From: Microbacteriaceae bacterium
GTDB taxonomy: Bacteria > Actinomycetota > Actinomycetes > Actinomycetales > Microbacteriaceae
Reading direction: 5' to 3'
Length of the DNA: 64,000 nucleotides
Assembly: GCA_004297935.1 (NCBI GenBank)
Contig: SCRE01000023.1
Coordinates: 186,001 to 250,000, forward strand
Made by a program: the position numbers and the translations under genes. This document shows, one piece after another, positions 16,145 through 25,608 of this stretch. How positions within the stretch are numbered: the stretch's first letter is position 1; the number at the start of each line of letters is the position of its first letter. The notes under the pieces are model-generated. The model was given only the letters and a program-made list of their open reading frames with translations, did no database searches and was not told where the DNA came from.

Positions 16145-19100
16145 ATGTCCTCCCGTGCCGTCCCCACCCCCTTCGCGGTGTCCTACCCACCCGAGCTGCC
16201 GGTCAGCCAGCTGCGGGATGAGATCGCACGTATCATCCGCGACAACCAGGTGGTCATCGTGGCGGGCGAGACCGGCTCCGGCAAAACGACCCAGTTGCCG
16301 AAGATCTGCCTCGAGTTGGGCCGCACGTCGATCGGTCACACGCAACCGCGCCGGATTGCGGCCCGGACCATCGCGGAACGCATCGCGGAAGAGCTCGGCG
16401 ACGAGGTCGGCGGGCTCGTCGGCTATCAGGTGCGTTTCACCGATCAGGTCGGCGCGAACACGCGTATCAAACTGATGACAGACGGCATCCTGCTGAATGA
16501 GATGCACCGCGATCGGATGCTGACCGGCTACGACACGATCATCATCGACGAGGCACACGAACGCAGCCTGAACATCGACTTTCTGCTCGGCTATCTCAAG
16601 CAGCTGCTGCCGAAGCGCCCCGAGCTCAAGGTCATCGTCACCTCGGCGACCATCGACCCCGAGAGTTTCGCGACGCACTTCGCCGCAGCGGATGGTACGC
16701 CCGCCCCGATCGTCGAAGTCTCCGGTCGCACCTTCCCGGTCGAAATCCGCTACCGCCCGCTCGTGCCGGACGACCCTACAGACGACCCGGATGACGACGA
16801 TACTGGTCGCCCTTCGAGACGGTCGCAAGCGGCCTCCTCAGGAACCGTGGCGCGCGAGGAACGAGCACCCAATGCTGGTCGAGTAGCGCGCGAGGAACGA
16901 GCGCGCGTATCGAGACCACCGCGGCCCGACAGGTCCGGTGAGCGGGGTCTCGATACGGGTCTCGATACGCTCGCTGGCGCTCGCTACTCGACCACCGGAG
17001 GGGGGGCTCGCTACTCGACCAACGAGGGGGTCCGCGCGCACGACTACCTCACCGGCATCACGGATGCGCTCGACGAGCTCGCGCGCGAGTCGAGCGGCGA
17101 CGTGCTCGTGTTCCTGTCCGGCCAGAACGAGATCCGTGACGCGGAGGAGGCAATCCGCGGTCACCTCGCCACGACGCGCGCCGCCGACACCACCGAGGTG
17201 CTGCCGCTCTATGGGCGGTTGTCCGCGGCGGATCAGCACCGCGTGTTCCAGCCGGCGGCATCTGCCGGCATTCGCCGCCGTATCGTGCTGGCGACGAACG
17301 TCGCCGAGACGAGCCTGACGGTCCCCGGCATCCGCTACGTGATCGATGCGGGAACCGCCCGCATCTCCCGCTACAGCGTGCGCGCGAAGGTGCAAAGGCT
17401 GCCGATCGAGGCGATCTCGCAAGCGTCGGCCAGCCAGCGGTCCGGCCGCAGCGGGCGCACGAGCGACGGCATCGCCATCCGCCTGTACTCGCAGGAGGAC
17501 TTCGAGCGTCGACCCGAGTTCACCGAGCCGGAGGTGCTGCGCACCAACCTCGCCGCTGTCATCCTGCAGATGATCTCGCTCGACCTCGGCGACATCGCGG
17601 CGTTCCCGTTCCTGACCCCGCCGGATGCGCGTGGCATCAAAGACGGCCTTGACCTGCTTGCGGAGCTCGGGGCGCTGGAGTCCGTTGCCGGCCGGGTCGC
17701 GAGCAGCCCACGCCTGACACGGATCGGTCGCGATCTCGCTAAACTGCCGATCGACCCGCGGTTCGGGCGGATGGTGATCGAGTCGAAACGGCACTCCACC
17801 AGCCGCGAGGTGATGGCGATCGTCGCCGGACTCACCATTCAAGACCCCAGGGAACGCCCGCTCGAACGCCGTGCGCAGGCGGATCAGCAGCACGCGCGGT
17901 TTGCCGATCCGACGAGCGATTTCCTCACCCTGCTGAACCTGTGGAATTACCTGGAGGCCAAGCAGAAGGAGCTCTCCTCCAGTGCGTTCCGTCGGTTGTG
18001 CAAGGCCGAATACCTCAATTACCTGCGCGTGCGCGAGTGGCAGGACGTCTATCGCCAGCTGCGTCGCTTGGCTAAGCCGCTCGGACTGACGGTGAGCGAG
18101 GCATCCGTGAATCCCGACGGCATCCACCGGTCGTTGCTGGCGGGCCTGCTCTCGCACGTCGGCATCAAAGACCCACAGAAAAAAGACTATGTCGGCGCCC
18201 GGCAGGCGCGGTTCGTGATCTTCCCCGGTTCGACGCTGGTCGACAAAGGCGCCGCACGCAAGAACCCGACTTCGACGAAGACGGCCGGTGCCGGCCCCGC
18301 CGCCTTGATGAGTGCCGAACTGGTCCAGACGAGCCGCCTCTTCGCTCGGATGAACGCCGCGATCGACCCCGCCTGGGCCGAACCGATCGCCGGCGACCTG
18401 TGCAAACACAGCTACGGCGAACCGCACTGGGAGAAGAACCAGGGTGCCGCCGTCGCATACGAACGCGTGACGCTCTACGGGGTTCCGATCATCCCGCGGC
18501 GGCGCATCCACTATGCGCGGGTGGATGCGGAACTCGCCCGCGAACTGTTCATCCAGCACGGTCTGGTCGAGGGCGACCGCGCGCCGGGACTGGGGCGATC
18601 GCGCAGCGATCGTGCGACGCTCCCCACCGCACGGCCTGCCGATGCTGGCGCATCGTCCGGAACCGGCGGCGTGGGCCCAGCGCCGACGGGGCTGCGCTCC
18701 GGAGGTTCCCACACTCGGGATCTGTACGACTTCGACCGCGCGAATCGGCGTCTGCTCGCAGAGCTGTCGGAGTTTCAGGAGCGCACCCGCCGCCGCGATA
18801 TCCTCAGCGACGATCAGGCCGTCTTCGAGTTCTATGACAGCCGCGTGCCGGCCGATGTCGTCTCCACCCGCACCTTCGAGACCTGGTGGCGCACGGCGCG
18901 ACTGGAATCTCCGCAGTTGCTCACGATGACCGAGGAGGCGCTGCGCCACGAGGACACTCCCGCAATCGACGAGCGCGAGTTCCCCGCGGTCTGGCAACAG
19001 GGCGACCAGCGGCTCGTGCTCAGCTATCGGTTCGAGCCGGGCTCGGAAGACGACGGCGTCACCGTGCAGGTGCCGCTCGCATTGCTTGCCCGGCTGAACC

Positions 19101-20437
19101 CGGCGGGTTTCGACTGGCAGGTGCCGGGACTGCGCCACGAGTTGGTGACGGCGATGATCAAGGCGTTGCCCAAGGCGATCCGGCGCTCTGTCGTTCCCGC
19201 AGCCGACTGGGCCGTCCGCATCATGGCGGAGCTTCCGGATGCGCCGCCCGTGATCCTGGGAACCGCGACCGGTGCCGCTCTCGGCACCGCACACCCCGCT
19301 CCCTCGTTCGCCGACACCGTCGCTCTGACGATCAAGCGCCTGACCGGCGCGCCCGCCACCGGCGACGATGTCGACGTCGGTCGAATCCCGCCCCACCTGC
19401 TGATGACTTTCCGCGTCGTCGACGACCGTGGGCGCGCAGTTGCCAGCGGCAAGAGCCTCACCGAGCTGCAGCGCAGCCTCGCGACGCAGGCGCGCGAATC
19501 GGTGGCGGAGGCATCCGCTCGAGCGGCAGACCCGATCGAACGCGACGAGCTCACCACGTGGGACTTCGACGAACTCCCCCGCTTCGTCGACACGGAGCTG
19601 GTCGGGTCGAGGCAGGCTGGGCGTCGCTTGCCCGGGCAGCCGCGCAACATGGTCCGCGGCTACCCGACGCTCGTCGAGACCGGTAACACGGTGTCGATCC
19701 GGGTGATGGCCACGCCGGAGGAGCAGGCCCGTGCCCTGCCCGGCGGCGTGCGGCGGCTGCTGCTGAACGCGATCCCGTCGCCGGTCGCCTACGTGCAGCA
19801 GCACCTCACGCCGGCGGAGAAGCTCGCGCTGGCCGCAAGCCCGTATCCGACGACGAAGGTCCTGTTCGACGACTGCCTCGCTGCTGTGATCGACGCCGCC
19901 CTGACCCGCGTCAAACCCGACGGACAGGTGTTCATGCGGGCGGAGTTCGAGACGATCAGGGACCGGGCGTCCGGGATCGTGATGGACTCGATGTTCGAAA
20001 CCGTCTCACTCGTGGCCCGCACCCTGGCGGCGTCGCGAACCGTCGACAAGGCGCTCAGCGCCGCCACGAGCATGTCGCTGCTGCCCGCGCTGACGGACGC
20101 TCGCGGCCAGCTCGCGGCGCTCGTCTGTCCCGGTTTCATCTCGGCCACCGGGCTGGAGCGGCTGCGGCACCTGCCGCGCTACCTCGCCGCGATCGCCTGG
20201 CGTGTCGAACGCGTCGCCGACAATCCGGGCCGCGACCGCGTCTGGATGACCGAGGTGCAGACCGCGACCGCGCGCTTCACGGATGCCGGGGGCCGGCTCC
20301 CCCTCCCTGCGAACGCCTCGCCCGCGCTCACGCACGCGCGTTGGATGCTCGAAGAGTTGCGCGTCGGCCTGTTCGCCGGGCATCTCGGCACAGCCGAGAC
20401 GGTCTCGCTCCAGCGCATCCGCAAGGTGCTCGCCTAG
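16145..20437 (+). CDS. hrpA: ATP-dependent RNA helicase HrpA (DEAH box)
   Basis: 1430 residues, about 130 longer than usual for HrpA. DEAH-box helicase implicated in mRNA processing and ribosome rescue in other bacteria. Motif I GETGSGKTTQ is at 41-50, motif II DEAH at 135-138, motif III SATID near 168, motif VI SQRSGRSGRTSDG near 435, followed by the winged-helix, OB and the long HrpA-specific C-terminal region (DUF3418). The excess length comes from two insertions: residues about 220-297, which translate a mobile palindromic repeat (16877-16993), and residues about 815-860, a low-complexity linker rich in Gly, Ala and Arg. Both fall between domains and keep the frame. ATG 16145 has GAAGG just upstream. 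It appears monocistronic. Confidence 0.95.
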   Translation: MSSRAVPTPFAVSYPPELPVSQLRDEIARIIRDNQVVIVAGETGSGKTTQLPKICLELGRTSIGHTQPRRIAARTIAERIAEELGDEVGGLVGYQVRFTDQVGANTRIKLMTDGILLNEMHRDRMLTGYDTIIIDEAHERSLNIDFLLGYLKQLLPKRPELKVIVTSATIDPESFATHFAAADGTPAPIVEVSGRTFPVEIRYRPLVPDDPTDDPDDDDTGRPSRRSQAASSGTVAREERAPNAGRVAREERARVSRPPRPDRSGERGLDTGLDTLAGARYSTTGGGARYSTNEGVRAHDYLTGITDALDELARESSGDVLVFLSGQNEIRDAEEAIRGHLATTRAADTTEVLPLYGRLSAADQHRVFQPAASAGIRRRIVLATNVAETSLTVPGIRYVIDAGTARISRYSVRAKVQRLPIEAISQASASQRSGRSGRTSDGIAIRLYSQEDFERRPEFTEPEVLRTNLAAVILQMISLDLGDIAAFPFLTPPDARGIKDGLDLLAELGALESVAGRVASSPRLTRIGRDLAKLPIDPRFGRMVIESKRHSTSREVMAIVAGLTIQDPRERPLERRAQADQQHARFADPTSDFLTLLNLWNYLEAKQKELSSSAFRRLCKAEYLNYLRVREWQDVYRQLRRLAKPLGLTVSEASVNPDGIHRSLLAGLLSHVGIKDPQKKDYVGARQARFVIFPGSTLVDKGAARKNPTSTKTAGAGPAALMSAELVQTSRLFARMNAAIDPAWAEPIAGDLCKHSYGEPHWEKNQGAAVAYERVTLYGVPIIPRRRIHYARVDAELARELFIQHGLVEGDRAPGLGRSRSDRATLPTARPADAGASSGTGGVGPAPTGLRSGGSHTRDLYDFDRANRRLLAELSEFQERTRRRDILSDDQAVFEFYDSRVPADVVSTRTFETWWRTARLESPQLLTMTEEALRHEDTPAIDEREFPAVWQQGDQRLVLSYRFEPGSEDDGVTVQVPLALLARLNPAGFDWQVPGLRHELVTAMIKALPKAIRRSVVPAADWAVRIMAELPDAPPVILGTATGAALGTAHPAPSFADTVALTIKRLTGAPATGDDVDVGRIPPHLLMTFRVVDDRGRAVASGKSLTELQRSLATQARESVAEASARAADPIERDELTTWDFDELPRFVDTELVGSRQAGRRLPGQPRNMVRGYPTLVETGNTVSIRVMATPEEQARALPGGVRRLLLNAIPSPVAYVQQHLTPAEKLALAASPYPTTKVLFDDCLAAVIDAALTRVKPDGQVFMRAEFETIRDRASGIVMDSMFETVSLVARTLAASRTVDKALSAATSMSLLPALTDARGQLAALVCPGFISATGLERLRHLPRYLAAIAWRVERVADNPGRDRVWMTEVQTATARFTDAGGRLPLPANASPALTHARWMLEELRVGLFAGHLGTAETVSLQRIRKVLA
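16877..16993. repeat. Palindromic GGTCGAGTAGCG-type repeat inside hrpA, copy 2
   Basis: Left arm 16877-16917 (GGTCGAGTAGCGCGCGAGG ... TATCGAGACC) and right arm 16958-16993 (GGTCTCGATACGCTCGC ... TACTCGACC). Partial extra arms lie on both sides (16838-16870 and 17008-17023). It stays open in the hrpA frame and encodes an Arg/Ala/Ser/Thr-rich linker. Confidence 0.85.
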
Positions 20438-20539
20438 CATTCGCGCACTCGCCTTGTCGGACGCAACCCAGAACGACCTGCGCAGGCTACTGTTGCTTTC
20501 TGTCAACGGCGTCGCCGCCGGCCTAGCGAACACGGGGTG

Positions 20540-21529
20540 ATGCGGATGTCCAGTACCCGGCTCTATCGAAACGGAAAACTCGAGCGTGAGAATTTTCCGG
20601 CCACAGAGATCTCCGATCTGCTCGCCGACCCGGATACCGTGATCTGGCTCGATTACGAGTCGCCGAGCGCCGAGGACCTGGCGCGGATCGCGGAGGAACT
20701 GTCGCTGCATCCGCTGGCCGTCGAAGATGCCGTGCACGAGCATCAGCGGCCCAAGCTCGACCGCTACGACACCCACCTGTTCCTCGCGATGTACGCGCTC
20801 GACGTCGTGGCCGACCCGGCCGGCGGCCCGGAACGGATCGACCCGCAGGAAGTGTCCGTGTTCGTGACGAAGCAGAGCCTGGTGACGGTGCGCAAGAACC
20901 CGAACTTCTCGATGCACGCCGTGCTGGAACGCTGGGACGCGCAGGTCGCGCTGGCCGCGGGCGGACCGGCCTTTCTGCTCTGGGGGTTGCTGGACACGAT
21001 CGTCGACAGCCACTTCGCCGCGGCGCAACGGCTCGACGAACAGGTCGAGGCTGCTGAAGACGCCGTGCTCGCCGAGAAACCGGACATCGCCAACGTGCAG
21101 CGTCGGGCATTCCGGCTGCGCCAGAACATCATGCAATTGCGCCGGCACGCGCTGCCGATGCGCGAAGTCGTCGGTTCTCTGGCGCGCCGCGATTCCGACA
21201 TCATCACCGCGAGCCTGGTCCCGTACTTCCAGGACGTCTATGACCACACCCTGCGGGTGGCAGACTGGTCGGAGTCGTTACGCGATCTGACCAATACGAT
21301 CCTCGACACGAATCTGGCCAATCAGAGCAACCGGATGAACCTCGTCATGAAGAAGGTGACGAGCTGGGCCGCGATCATCGCCGTGCCCACGCTGATCACA
21401 GGGTTCTTCGGTCAGAACCTCGCCTTCCCGCTGATCAGCACCGTCCCTGGGTTCTGGCTGTCGAACGGGTTGATCGTGGCGTCGTCCGTCACGCTCTACG
21501 TGCTGTTCAGACGCAACGACTGGCTCTGA
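20540..21529 (+). CDS. CorA-like divalent-cation transporter with a GQN in place of GMN
   Basis: About 329 residues in the CorA magnesium/cobalt channel family. A large cytosolic N-terminal domain (VIWLDYESPSAEDLARIAEELSLHPLAVEDAVHEHQRPKLDRYD) leads through long helices (NVQRRAFRLRQNIMQLRRHALPMREVV) to two C-terminal membrane helices: VTSWAAIIAVPTLITGFFG and FWLSNGLIVASSVTLYVLF. The signature loop that normally reads YGMN reads FGQN here, followed by LAFP. The Gly and Asn are kept, so ion selectivity may be altered, not lost. GTG 20537, ATG 20540 and ATG 20546 are all possible starts. It is convergent with the ABC operon that follows. Confidence 0.87.
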   Translation: MRMSSTRLYRNGKLERENFPATEISDLLADPDTVIWLDYESPSAEDLARIAEELSLHPLAVEDAVHEHQRPKLDRYDTHLFLAMYALDVVADPAGGPERIDPQEVSVFVTKQSLVTVRKNPNFSMHAVLERWDAQVALAAGGPAFLLWGLLDTIVDSHFAAAQRLDEQVEAAEDAVLAEKPDIANVQRRAFRLRQNIMQLRRHALPMREVVGSLARRDSDIITASLVPYFQDVYDHTLRVADWSESLRDLTNTILDTNLANQSNRMNLVMKKVTSWAAIIAVPTLITGFFGQNLAFPLISTVPGFWLSNGLIVASSVTLYVLFRRNDWL

Positions 21530-21572
21530 CGTGACGATCAGTCCTGACGCGACGATCGGGCCTGAAGCTCGG

Positions 21573-22376
21573 TCAGAGCACCTTCGACAGGAAAGTCTTC
21601 GTGCGCTGATGCTGCGGGTTCGTCAGCACCTCACGGGGGTCACCGGACTCGACGACGACGCCGCCGTCCATGAACACCAGCGAGTCGGCCACCTCACGGG
21701 CGAAACCCATTTCGTGCGTGACGACGATCATCGTCATTCCGGTGGCGGCGAGACCCTTCATCACGTCGAGCACCTCACCGACCAGTTCGGGGTCGAGTGC
21801 GCTCGTCGGCTCGTCGAACAGCATCAGCTTCGGATCCATGGCGAGCGCTCGGGCGATAGCGACGCGCTGCTGCTGACCACCGGACAGGTGTGCGGGGTAT
21901 GACGCCGTCTTGGCCGCGAGTCCGACCTGCGCGAGCAATTCGGTCCCCCGGGCGACGGCCTTTGTTTTGCCGATCTTCTTGACGCGCATCGGCGCCTCGA
22001 TCACATTCTCGAGGGCCGTCATGTGCGGGAACAGGTTGAACCGCTGGAACACCATCCCGATGTCGCGGCGTTGACGCGCCGCCTCCTTCGGCTTCAGTTC
22101 GTGCAGCCGTTCACCCTTCTCGCGGTAGCCAACAAGGGTCCCGTCCACGCGCAGGCGTCCGGCATCCACTGTCTCCAGGTGATTGATGCAGCGCAGAAAC
22201 GTCGACTTACCCGAACCGCTCGGTCCGACCAGGCACAGCACCTCACCGGGCTGCACATTCAGCGAGATGCTCTTCAGCACCCGGTTCGAGCCGTAGCTCT
22301 TCGACACCTGCACCGCTTCGACCATGGGAACGGCGGTCTTCGATGCGACAGCCCTCGACGTTGTCGTCTCGCTCAC
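21573..22376 (-). CDS. Polar amino-acid ABC transporter ATPase (second system)
   Basis: 267-residue ATPase with Walker [10 protein letters not shown] (about residues 51-59), Q-loop [17 protein letters not shown] signature LSGGQQQR and Walker [15 protein letters not shown]-loop in [10 protein letters not shown]. All ATPase residues are intact. It closes a three-gene operon (binding protein, permease, ATPase, all minus strand), with the permease stop and ATPase start overlapping by four bases. The insertion [19 protein letters not shown] after Walker A is typical of amino-acid importers in this subfamily. Unlike the first transporter at 1-2406 there is only one permease. Confidence 0.92.
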   Translation of the reverse strand: MSETTTSRAVASKTAVPMVEAVQVSKSYGSNRVLKSISLNVQPGEVLCLVGPSGSGKSTFLRCINHLETVDAGRLRVDGTLVGYREKGERLHELKPKEAARQRRDIGMVFQRFNLFPHMTALENVIEAPMRVKKIGKTKAVARGTELLAQVGLAAKTASYPAHLSGGQQQRVAIARALAMDPKLMLFDEPTSALDPELVGEVLDVMKGLAATGMTMIVVTHEMGFAREVADSLVFMDGGVVVESGDPREVLTNPQHQRTKTFLSKVL

Positions 22377-23380
22377 AGGTGGTCCCTCTTATCCTCATCG
22401 AGCCGGATGGCTTCGACCGCCATCTGCGAGGTCGTGGTCGGCACGGCACCGGTCTCCAGGCCGGCATCGCCCCTGTCCGGACGTGCCGCCCCCACACCGC
22501 GCGCGAACCGCTTCTCCAAGAAGTACTGACCGATCATCAGCACCGATGTGATCGCCAGGTACCACACCGATGCGACCAACAGCAGCGGGATCGGCGCAAA
22601 CAGCGTCGTGGCGATATCCCGCGTTCGAGTGAACAGTTCGAGGCTGAACGGCACCGCTGTGACCAGCGAAGTCGTCTTCAGCATCGAGATGACCTCGTTG
22701 CCCGTCGGCGGGATGATGATCCGCATGGACTGCGGAATGACGATGCGTCGCATCGTCTGCGTCCAACTCATGCCGAGCGCCGTCGAGGCCTCTTCCTGAC
22801 CCCGGTCGACCGACAGGATGCCGGCACGCACGATCTCTGCGAGATACGCTGCCTCGTTCAAGCCCAGGCCGATGATCGCGAGCGTGAAGAAACTGAGCGT
22901 GCCCTGCGTCGGCAACGTGATCAGCGGATGCAGGAACGGCAACCCGATCAACAGGGTCGGGTAGATCACCGAGAGCAGACCCCAGAACGTCAACTGCACG
23001 TACACTGGCGTGCCGCGGAAGATCCAGAGATACACCCAGGAAATGCTCCGGAACACCGGGTTGGACGACAAACGCATGACCGCGAGAATGAGTGCGAGAA
23101 CGATCGCGATGATCATCGAGTACACCGTCAACTCGATCGTGGTGAGCGCAGCCATCGAGACGCGCTGGTCGAAGAGATACTTCCCGAAGATGTCCCATTG
23201 GAACGCCTTACGCTGTGACGCGTCCCAGATGAACGCGGCCAGATAGACGATCAGCACGATCGCGATCAGCGTGCGCCACGGATGATGCAGCTTGACCGCC
23301 TTGATCGGTTGTGCTTCCACGGACTGGTCCGGCGCCGGGAGGTTCCCGGTCGCCGGACCGTTCGGGCCCGGTGAGGTCAT
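22373..23380 (-). CDS. Polar amino-acid ABC transporter permease (second system)
   Basis: 335 residues, longer than the usual 220 because of an N-terminal Pro-rich extension with one extra membrane helix ([17 protein letters not shown]) and a hydrophilic C-terminal tail. The core resembles HisM/GlnP permeases: [46 protein letters not shown], and the EAA loop [26 protein letters not shown] single permease would form a homodimer. ATG 23380 has AAGGG seven bases upstream and lies two bases after the binding-protein stop; an in-frame start 63 bases earlier would overlap that gene. Confidence 0.9.
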   Translation of the reverse strand: MTSPGPNGPATGNLPAPDQSVEAQPIKAVKLHHPWRTLIAIVLIVYLAAFIWDASQRKAFQWDIFGKYLFDQRVSMAALTTIELTVYSMIIAIVLALILAVMRLSSNPVFRSISWVYLWIFRGTPVYVQLTFWGLLSVIYPTLLIGLPFLHPLITLPTQGTLSFFTLAIIGLGLNEAAYLAEIVRAGILSVDRGQEEASTALGMSWTQTMRRIVIPQSMRIIIPPTGNEVISMLKTTSLVTAVPFSLELFTRTRDIATTLFAPIPLLLVASVWYLAITSVLMIGQYFLEKRFARGVGAARPDRGDAGLETGAVPTTTSQMAVEAIRLDEDKRDHL

Positions 23381-23382
23381 GG

Positions 23383-24276
23383 TCAGCCCTTGGTCGTCGC
23401 ATTGATCGTGATCGTCTTCAAGGCGCCGTCCTGTACGCCCCACTTGTCGAGGATCTTCGTGTAGGTGCCGTCATCCACGATCTTCTGGAAGGCCTTCTGG
23501 ATCGCGGTCCCGAGCGCGGAGCCCTTGTCAACGGCGACGCCGTACGGCGCGACCTCGAAGGTCTTGCCGGCGACCTGCAGCTTGCCGTTCGACTTCGCGA
23601 TCGCGTAATCGGTGATCGGGGAATCTGCACTCATCGCATCCGCCTGACCGAGCACGACAGCGTTGGTCGCCTGGTCCTGACCGTCGAACTTCAGGATCTG
23701 GATGGCCGGCTTACCGGCATCGGTGCACGCCTTCGACTTGGCCGGAACCTCGTCCTGCTCTTCGGTCGTGCCCGTCTCGACGGCGACTTTCAGTCCGCAC
23801 GCATCGTCGGGGTTGACGGTCTTGTCCTTCTGGGAAGCCCAGAGGATGCCGGCCGAGTAGTAGTTGACGAAGTCAACCTGCTTCTCGCGCTCGGCCGTGT
23901 CGGTGAAGGATGAGAGGCCGACATCGTACTTCTTGCCGGTGATGTTCGGGATGATCGTGTCGAATCCGGCGATGTTGTAAGTCGGCTTGACACCGAGCAC
24001 GGCTGAGACCGCGTTGAACAGGTCGATATCCCAGCCGATCGCGTTGCCGTTCGCGTCCTTGTACTCGTTCGGCGGGTACGTCGCGTCGACACCGACCTGA
24101 AGGATCCCCGAGGATTTGATCGACGCCGGCAGAAGCGCGGCGATCGACGCATCCTTGGTTCCGGTGGCCGCGGCGGTGTTGCTCGACCCCGATCCGGATC
24201 CTTCATTGTTGACACAGCCGGTCAAAAGCAGTGCTGCTACTGCGAGTATGGCCGGAACGGCATACCGATTACGCAT
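23383..24276 (-). CDS. Polar amino-acid ABC transporter substrate-binding lipoprotein (second system)
   Basis: 297 residues. N-terminal signal peptide ends in the lipobox LLLTGC, so the mature protein is anchored outside the membrane by Cys. The body is a family-3 binding protein: GILQVGVDATYPPNEYKDANGNAIGWDIDLFNAVSAVLG, GFDTIIPNITGKKYDVGLSSFTDTAEREKQVDFVNYY, and a late DGTYTKILDKWG. Substrate specificity is not visible; ABC partners say a polar amino acid. Start ATG 24276 has GGAAAGG nine bases upstream. It is first in its operon. Confidence 0.92.
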   Translation of the reverse strand: MRNRYAVPAILAVAALLLTGCVNNEGSGSGSSNTAAATGTKDASIAALLPASIKSSGILQVGVDATYPPNEYKDANGNAIGWDIDLFNAVSAVLGVKPTYNIAGFDTIIPNITGKKYDVGLSSFTDTAEREKQVDFVNYYSAGILWASQKDKTVNPDDACGLKVAVETGTTEEQDEVPAKSKACTDAGKPAIQILKFDGQDQATNAVVLGQADAMSADSPITDYAIAKSNGKLQVAGKTFEVAPYGVAVDKGSALGTAIQKAFQKIVDDGTYTKILDKWGVQDGALKTITINATTKG

Positions 24277-24551
24277 TGTCTGTTTCCTTTCCTCATCTTT
24301 GAGGCACACGTGATTGCGGGTGAAAAGGAGCTTACCTCAGCACGGTGCCGATAATGTGCGCGCAGGTCTGAAAAGCGCTCAAATCTGTCGAAGATTCAGG
24401 GATTCGTTACGAAATCGTGCGCAGATGGTGAAAATCGCACCTCCGGCGCAAGAATGCGCAGAGACCTCCGGCGCGCTGGTGGTCATCCCAAACGATGATA
24501 TCCGCCTCGACGCCAGAGGGTCGCCCCGTGTCGCCGTGGCCGGTCGGCTTT

Positions 24552-25547
24552 CTACTTCTTGGACGAGATCGTCGCCTTCGCATTCGACTCGTACGACGTG
24601 TTGATCGACTCGAAGAAGTTGACCAATTCGTAGGTGTCGTTCGCCGTGGCCATCCACTTGGCCGGATTGGCCACCTTGTACTCAGCCTCGAATCCGAGCT
24701 CCTCCAGGCGACGGTCTGCGAGGTATTTCACGTACTGGTTGATGTAGTTGGCGTTCAGCCCGAGGATGCCGCCGGGCAGCAGGTCCTTGTTGTACTGCTC
24801 CTCCATCTCGACGGCGTCCAGGATCATCTTCTTGATCTCCGTGGCGAACTCCGGTGTCTGCAGATCGGGGTTCTCCTCCAGCACGGTGAGGATGAGGTTG
24901 ATGCCGAACTTCAGATGCAGCGATTCGTCGCGTACGATCCAGTCGATCAGCGAGCCGAAGTTGCGCAGCAGGTTCCGTTGCCGGAACGACAGTGCGACCA
25001 TGAAGCCCGAGTAGAACCAGATGCCCTCCAGGATCACGTTGTACGCGATCAGGTTGCGCACGAAGTCCTGCTTGCCTTCGGTCGTTGCGATGTCGAGCTT
25101 CTCCTCGGTCATCCGCTTGATGAAGGTGAACTCGAACTCCTCCTTGCGCGCCATCGACGGCACGTCGATGTGGGAGTTGTATGCGGCGTTGCGGTCGATC
25201 GGGAACGTTTCCAGCACATACTCGAACGACATGCAGTGGTTGGCCTCCTCCCACATCTGCTTCGCCAGGTAGAGGTGCGCCTCCGCCGCGTTCAGGTAGG
25301 GGTAGACCCCGAACGCCAGCGCCTTGTTGACCAGCAGCTCGTTCGGGTTGAAGTAGCTCATCAAGAATGTGATGGCATGTCGTTCCTCATCCGTCATCTT
25401 CTTGAAGTCGGCGATGTCGGCATCCAGCTGCACCTCGTTCGGGAACCAGGTGTTCGCCACCGCCTGGTCGTAGAGATCCATTGCCCACTGGTATTTCACC
25501 GGCTTGAGCAGCAGGCCCTCTTGAATTCCGGTTCCCAGGATTCCCAT
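24552..25547 (-). CDS. nrdB: Ribonucleotide reductase small subunit, class Ic-like (Phe at the radical-Tyr position)
   Basis: 331-residue ferritin-fold R2 subunit that generates the oxidant for ribonucleotide reduction. Metal ligands can be placed as E70 (NPNELLVNK), E101 and H104 (EANH), E174 (ILEGIW), E208 and H211 (ESLH). The position four after H104, which is the radical tyrosine in E. coli (Y122), is F108. The first ligand is Glu where class Ia has Asp. Both features are those of class Ic enzymes with a Mn/Fe centre (Chlamydia type), as known from the literature. The Tyr-containing C-terminal tail that docks on R1 is present. ATG 25547 is chosen because GAAAGAAGAG precedes it and an upstream extension is not R2-like. 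It follows the tail-peptide gene by 61 bases. Confidence 0.9.
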   Translation of the reverse strand: MGILGTGIQEGLLLKPVKYQWAMDLYDQAVANTWFPNEVQLDADIADFKKMTDEERHAITFLMSYFNPNELLVNKALAFGVYPYLNAAEAHLYLAKQMWEEANHCMSFEYVLETFPIDRNAAYNSHIDVPSMARKEEFEFTFIKRMTEEKLDIATTEGKQDFVRNLIAYNVILEGIWFYSGFMVALSFRQRNLLRNFGSLIDWIVRDESLHLKFGINLILTVLEENPDLQTPEFATEIKKMILDAVEMEEQYNKDLLPGGILGLNANYINQYVKYLADRRLEELGFEAEYKVANPAKWMATANDTYELVNFFESINTSYESNAKATISSKK

Positions 25548-25608
25548 CGTTATCGCTCTTCTTTCCGTCGTGCTGATATGCGTTGTTGTTTTGCCGCGCG
25601 AGGCCCGG

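Noticed and set aside
16838-19804. A very long open frame (988 codons) on the minus strand opposite hrpA
   Set aside because: It is the Asp/Arg-rich shadow typical of the antisense strand in high-GC coding DNA; hrpA on the plus strand has all helicase motifs.
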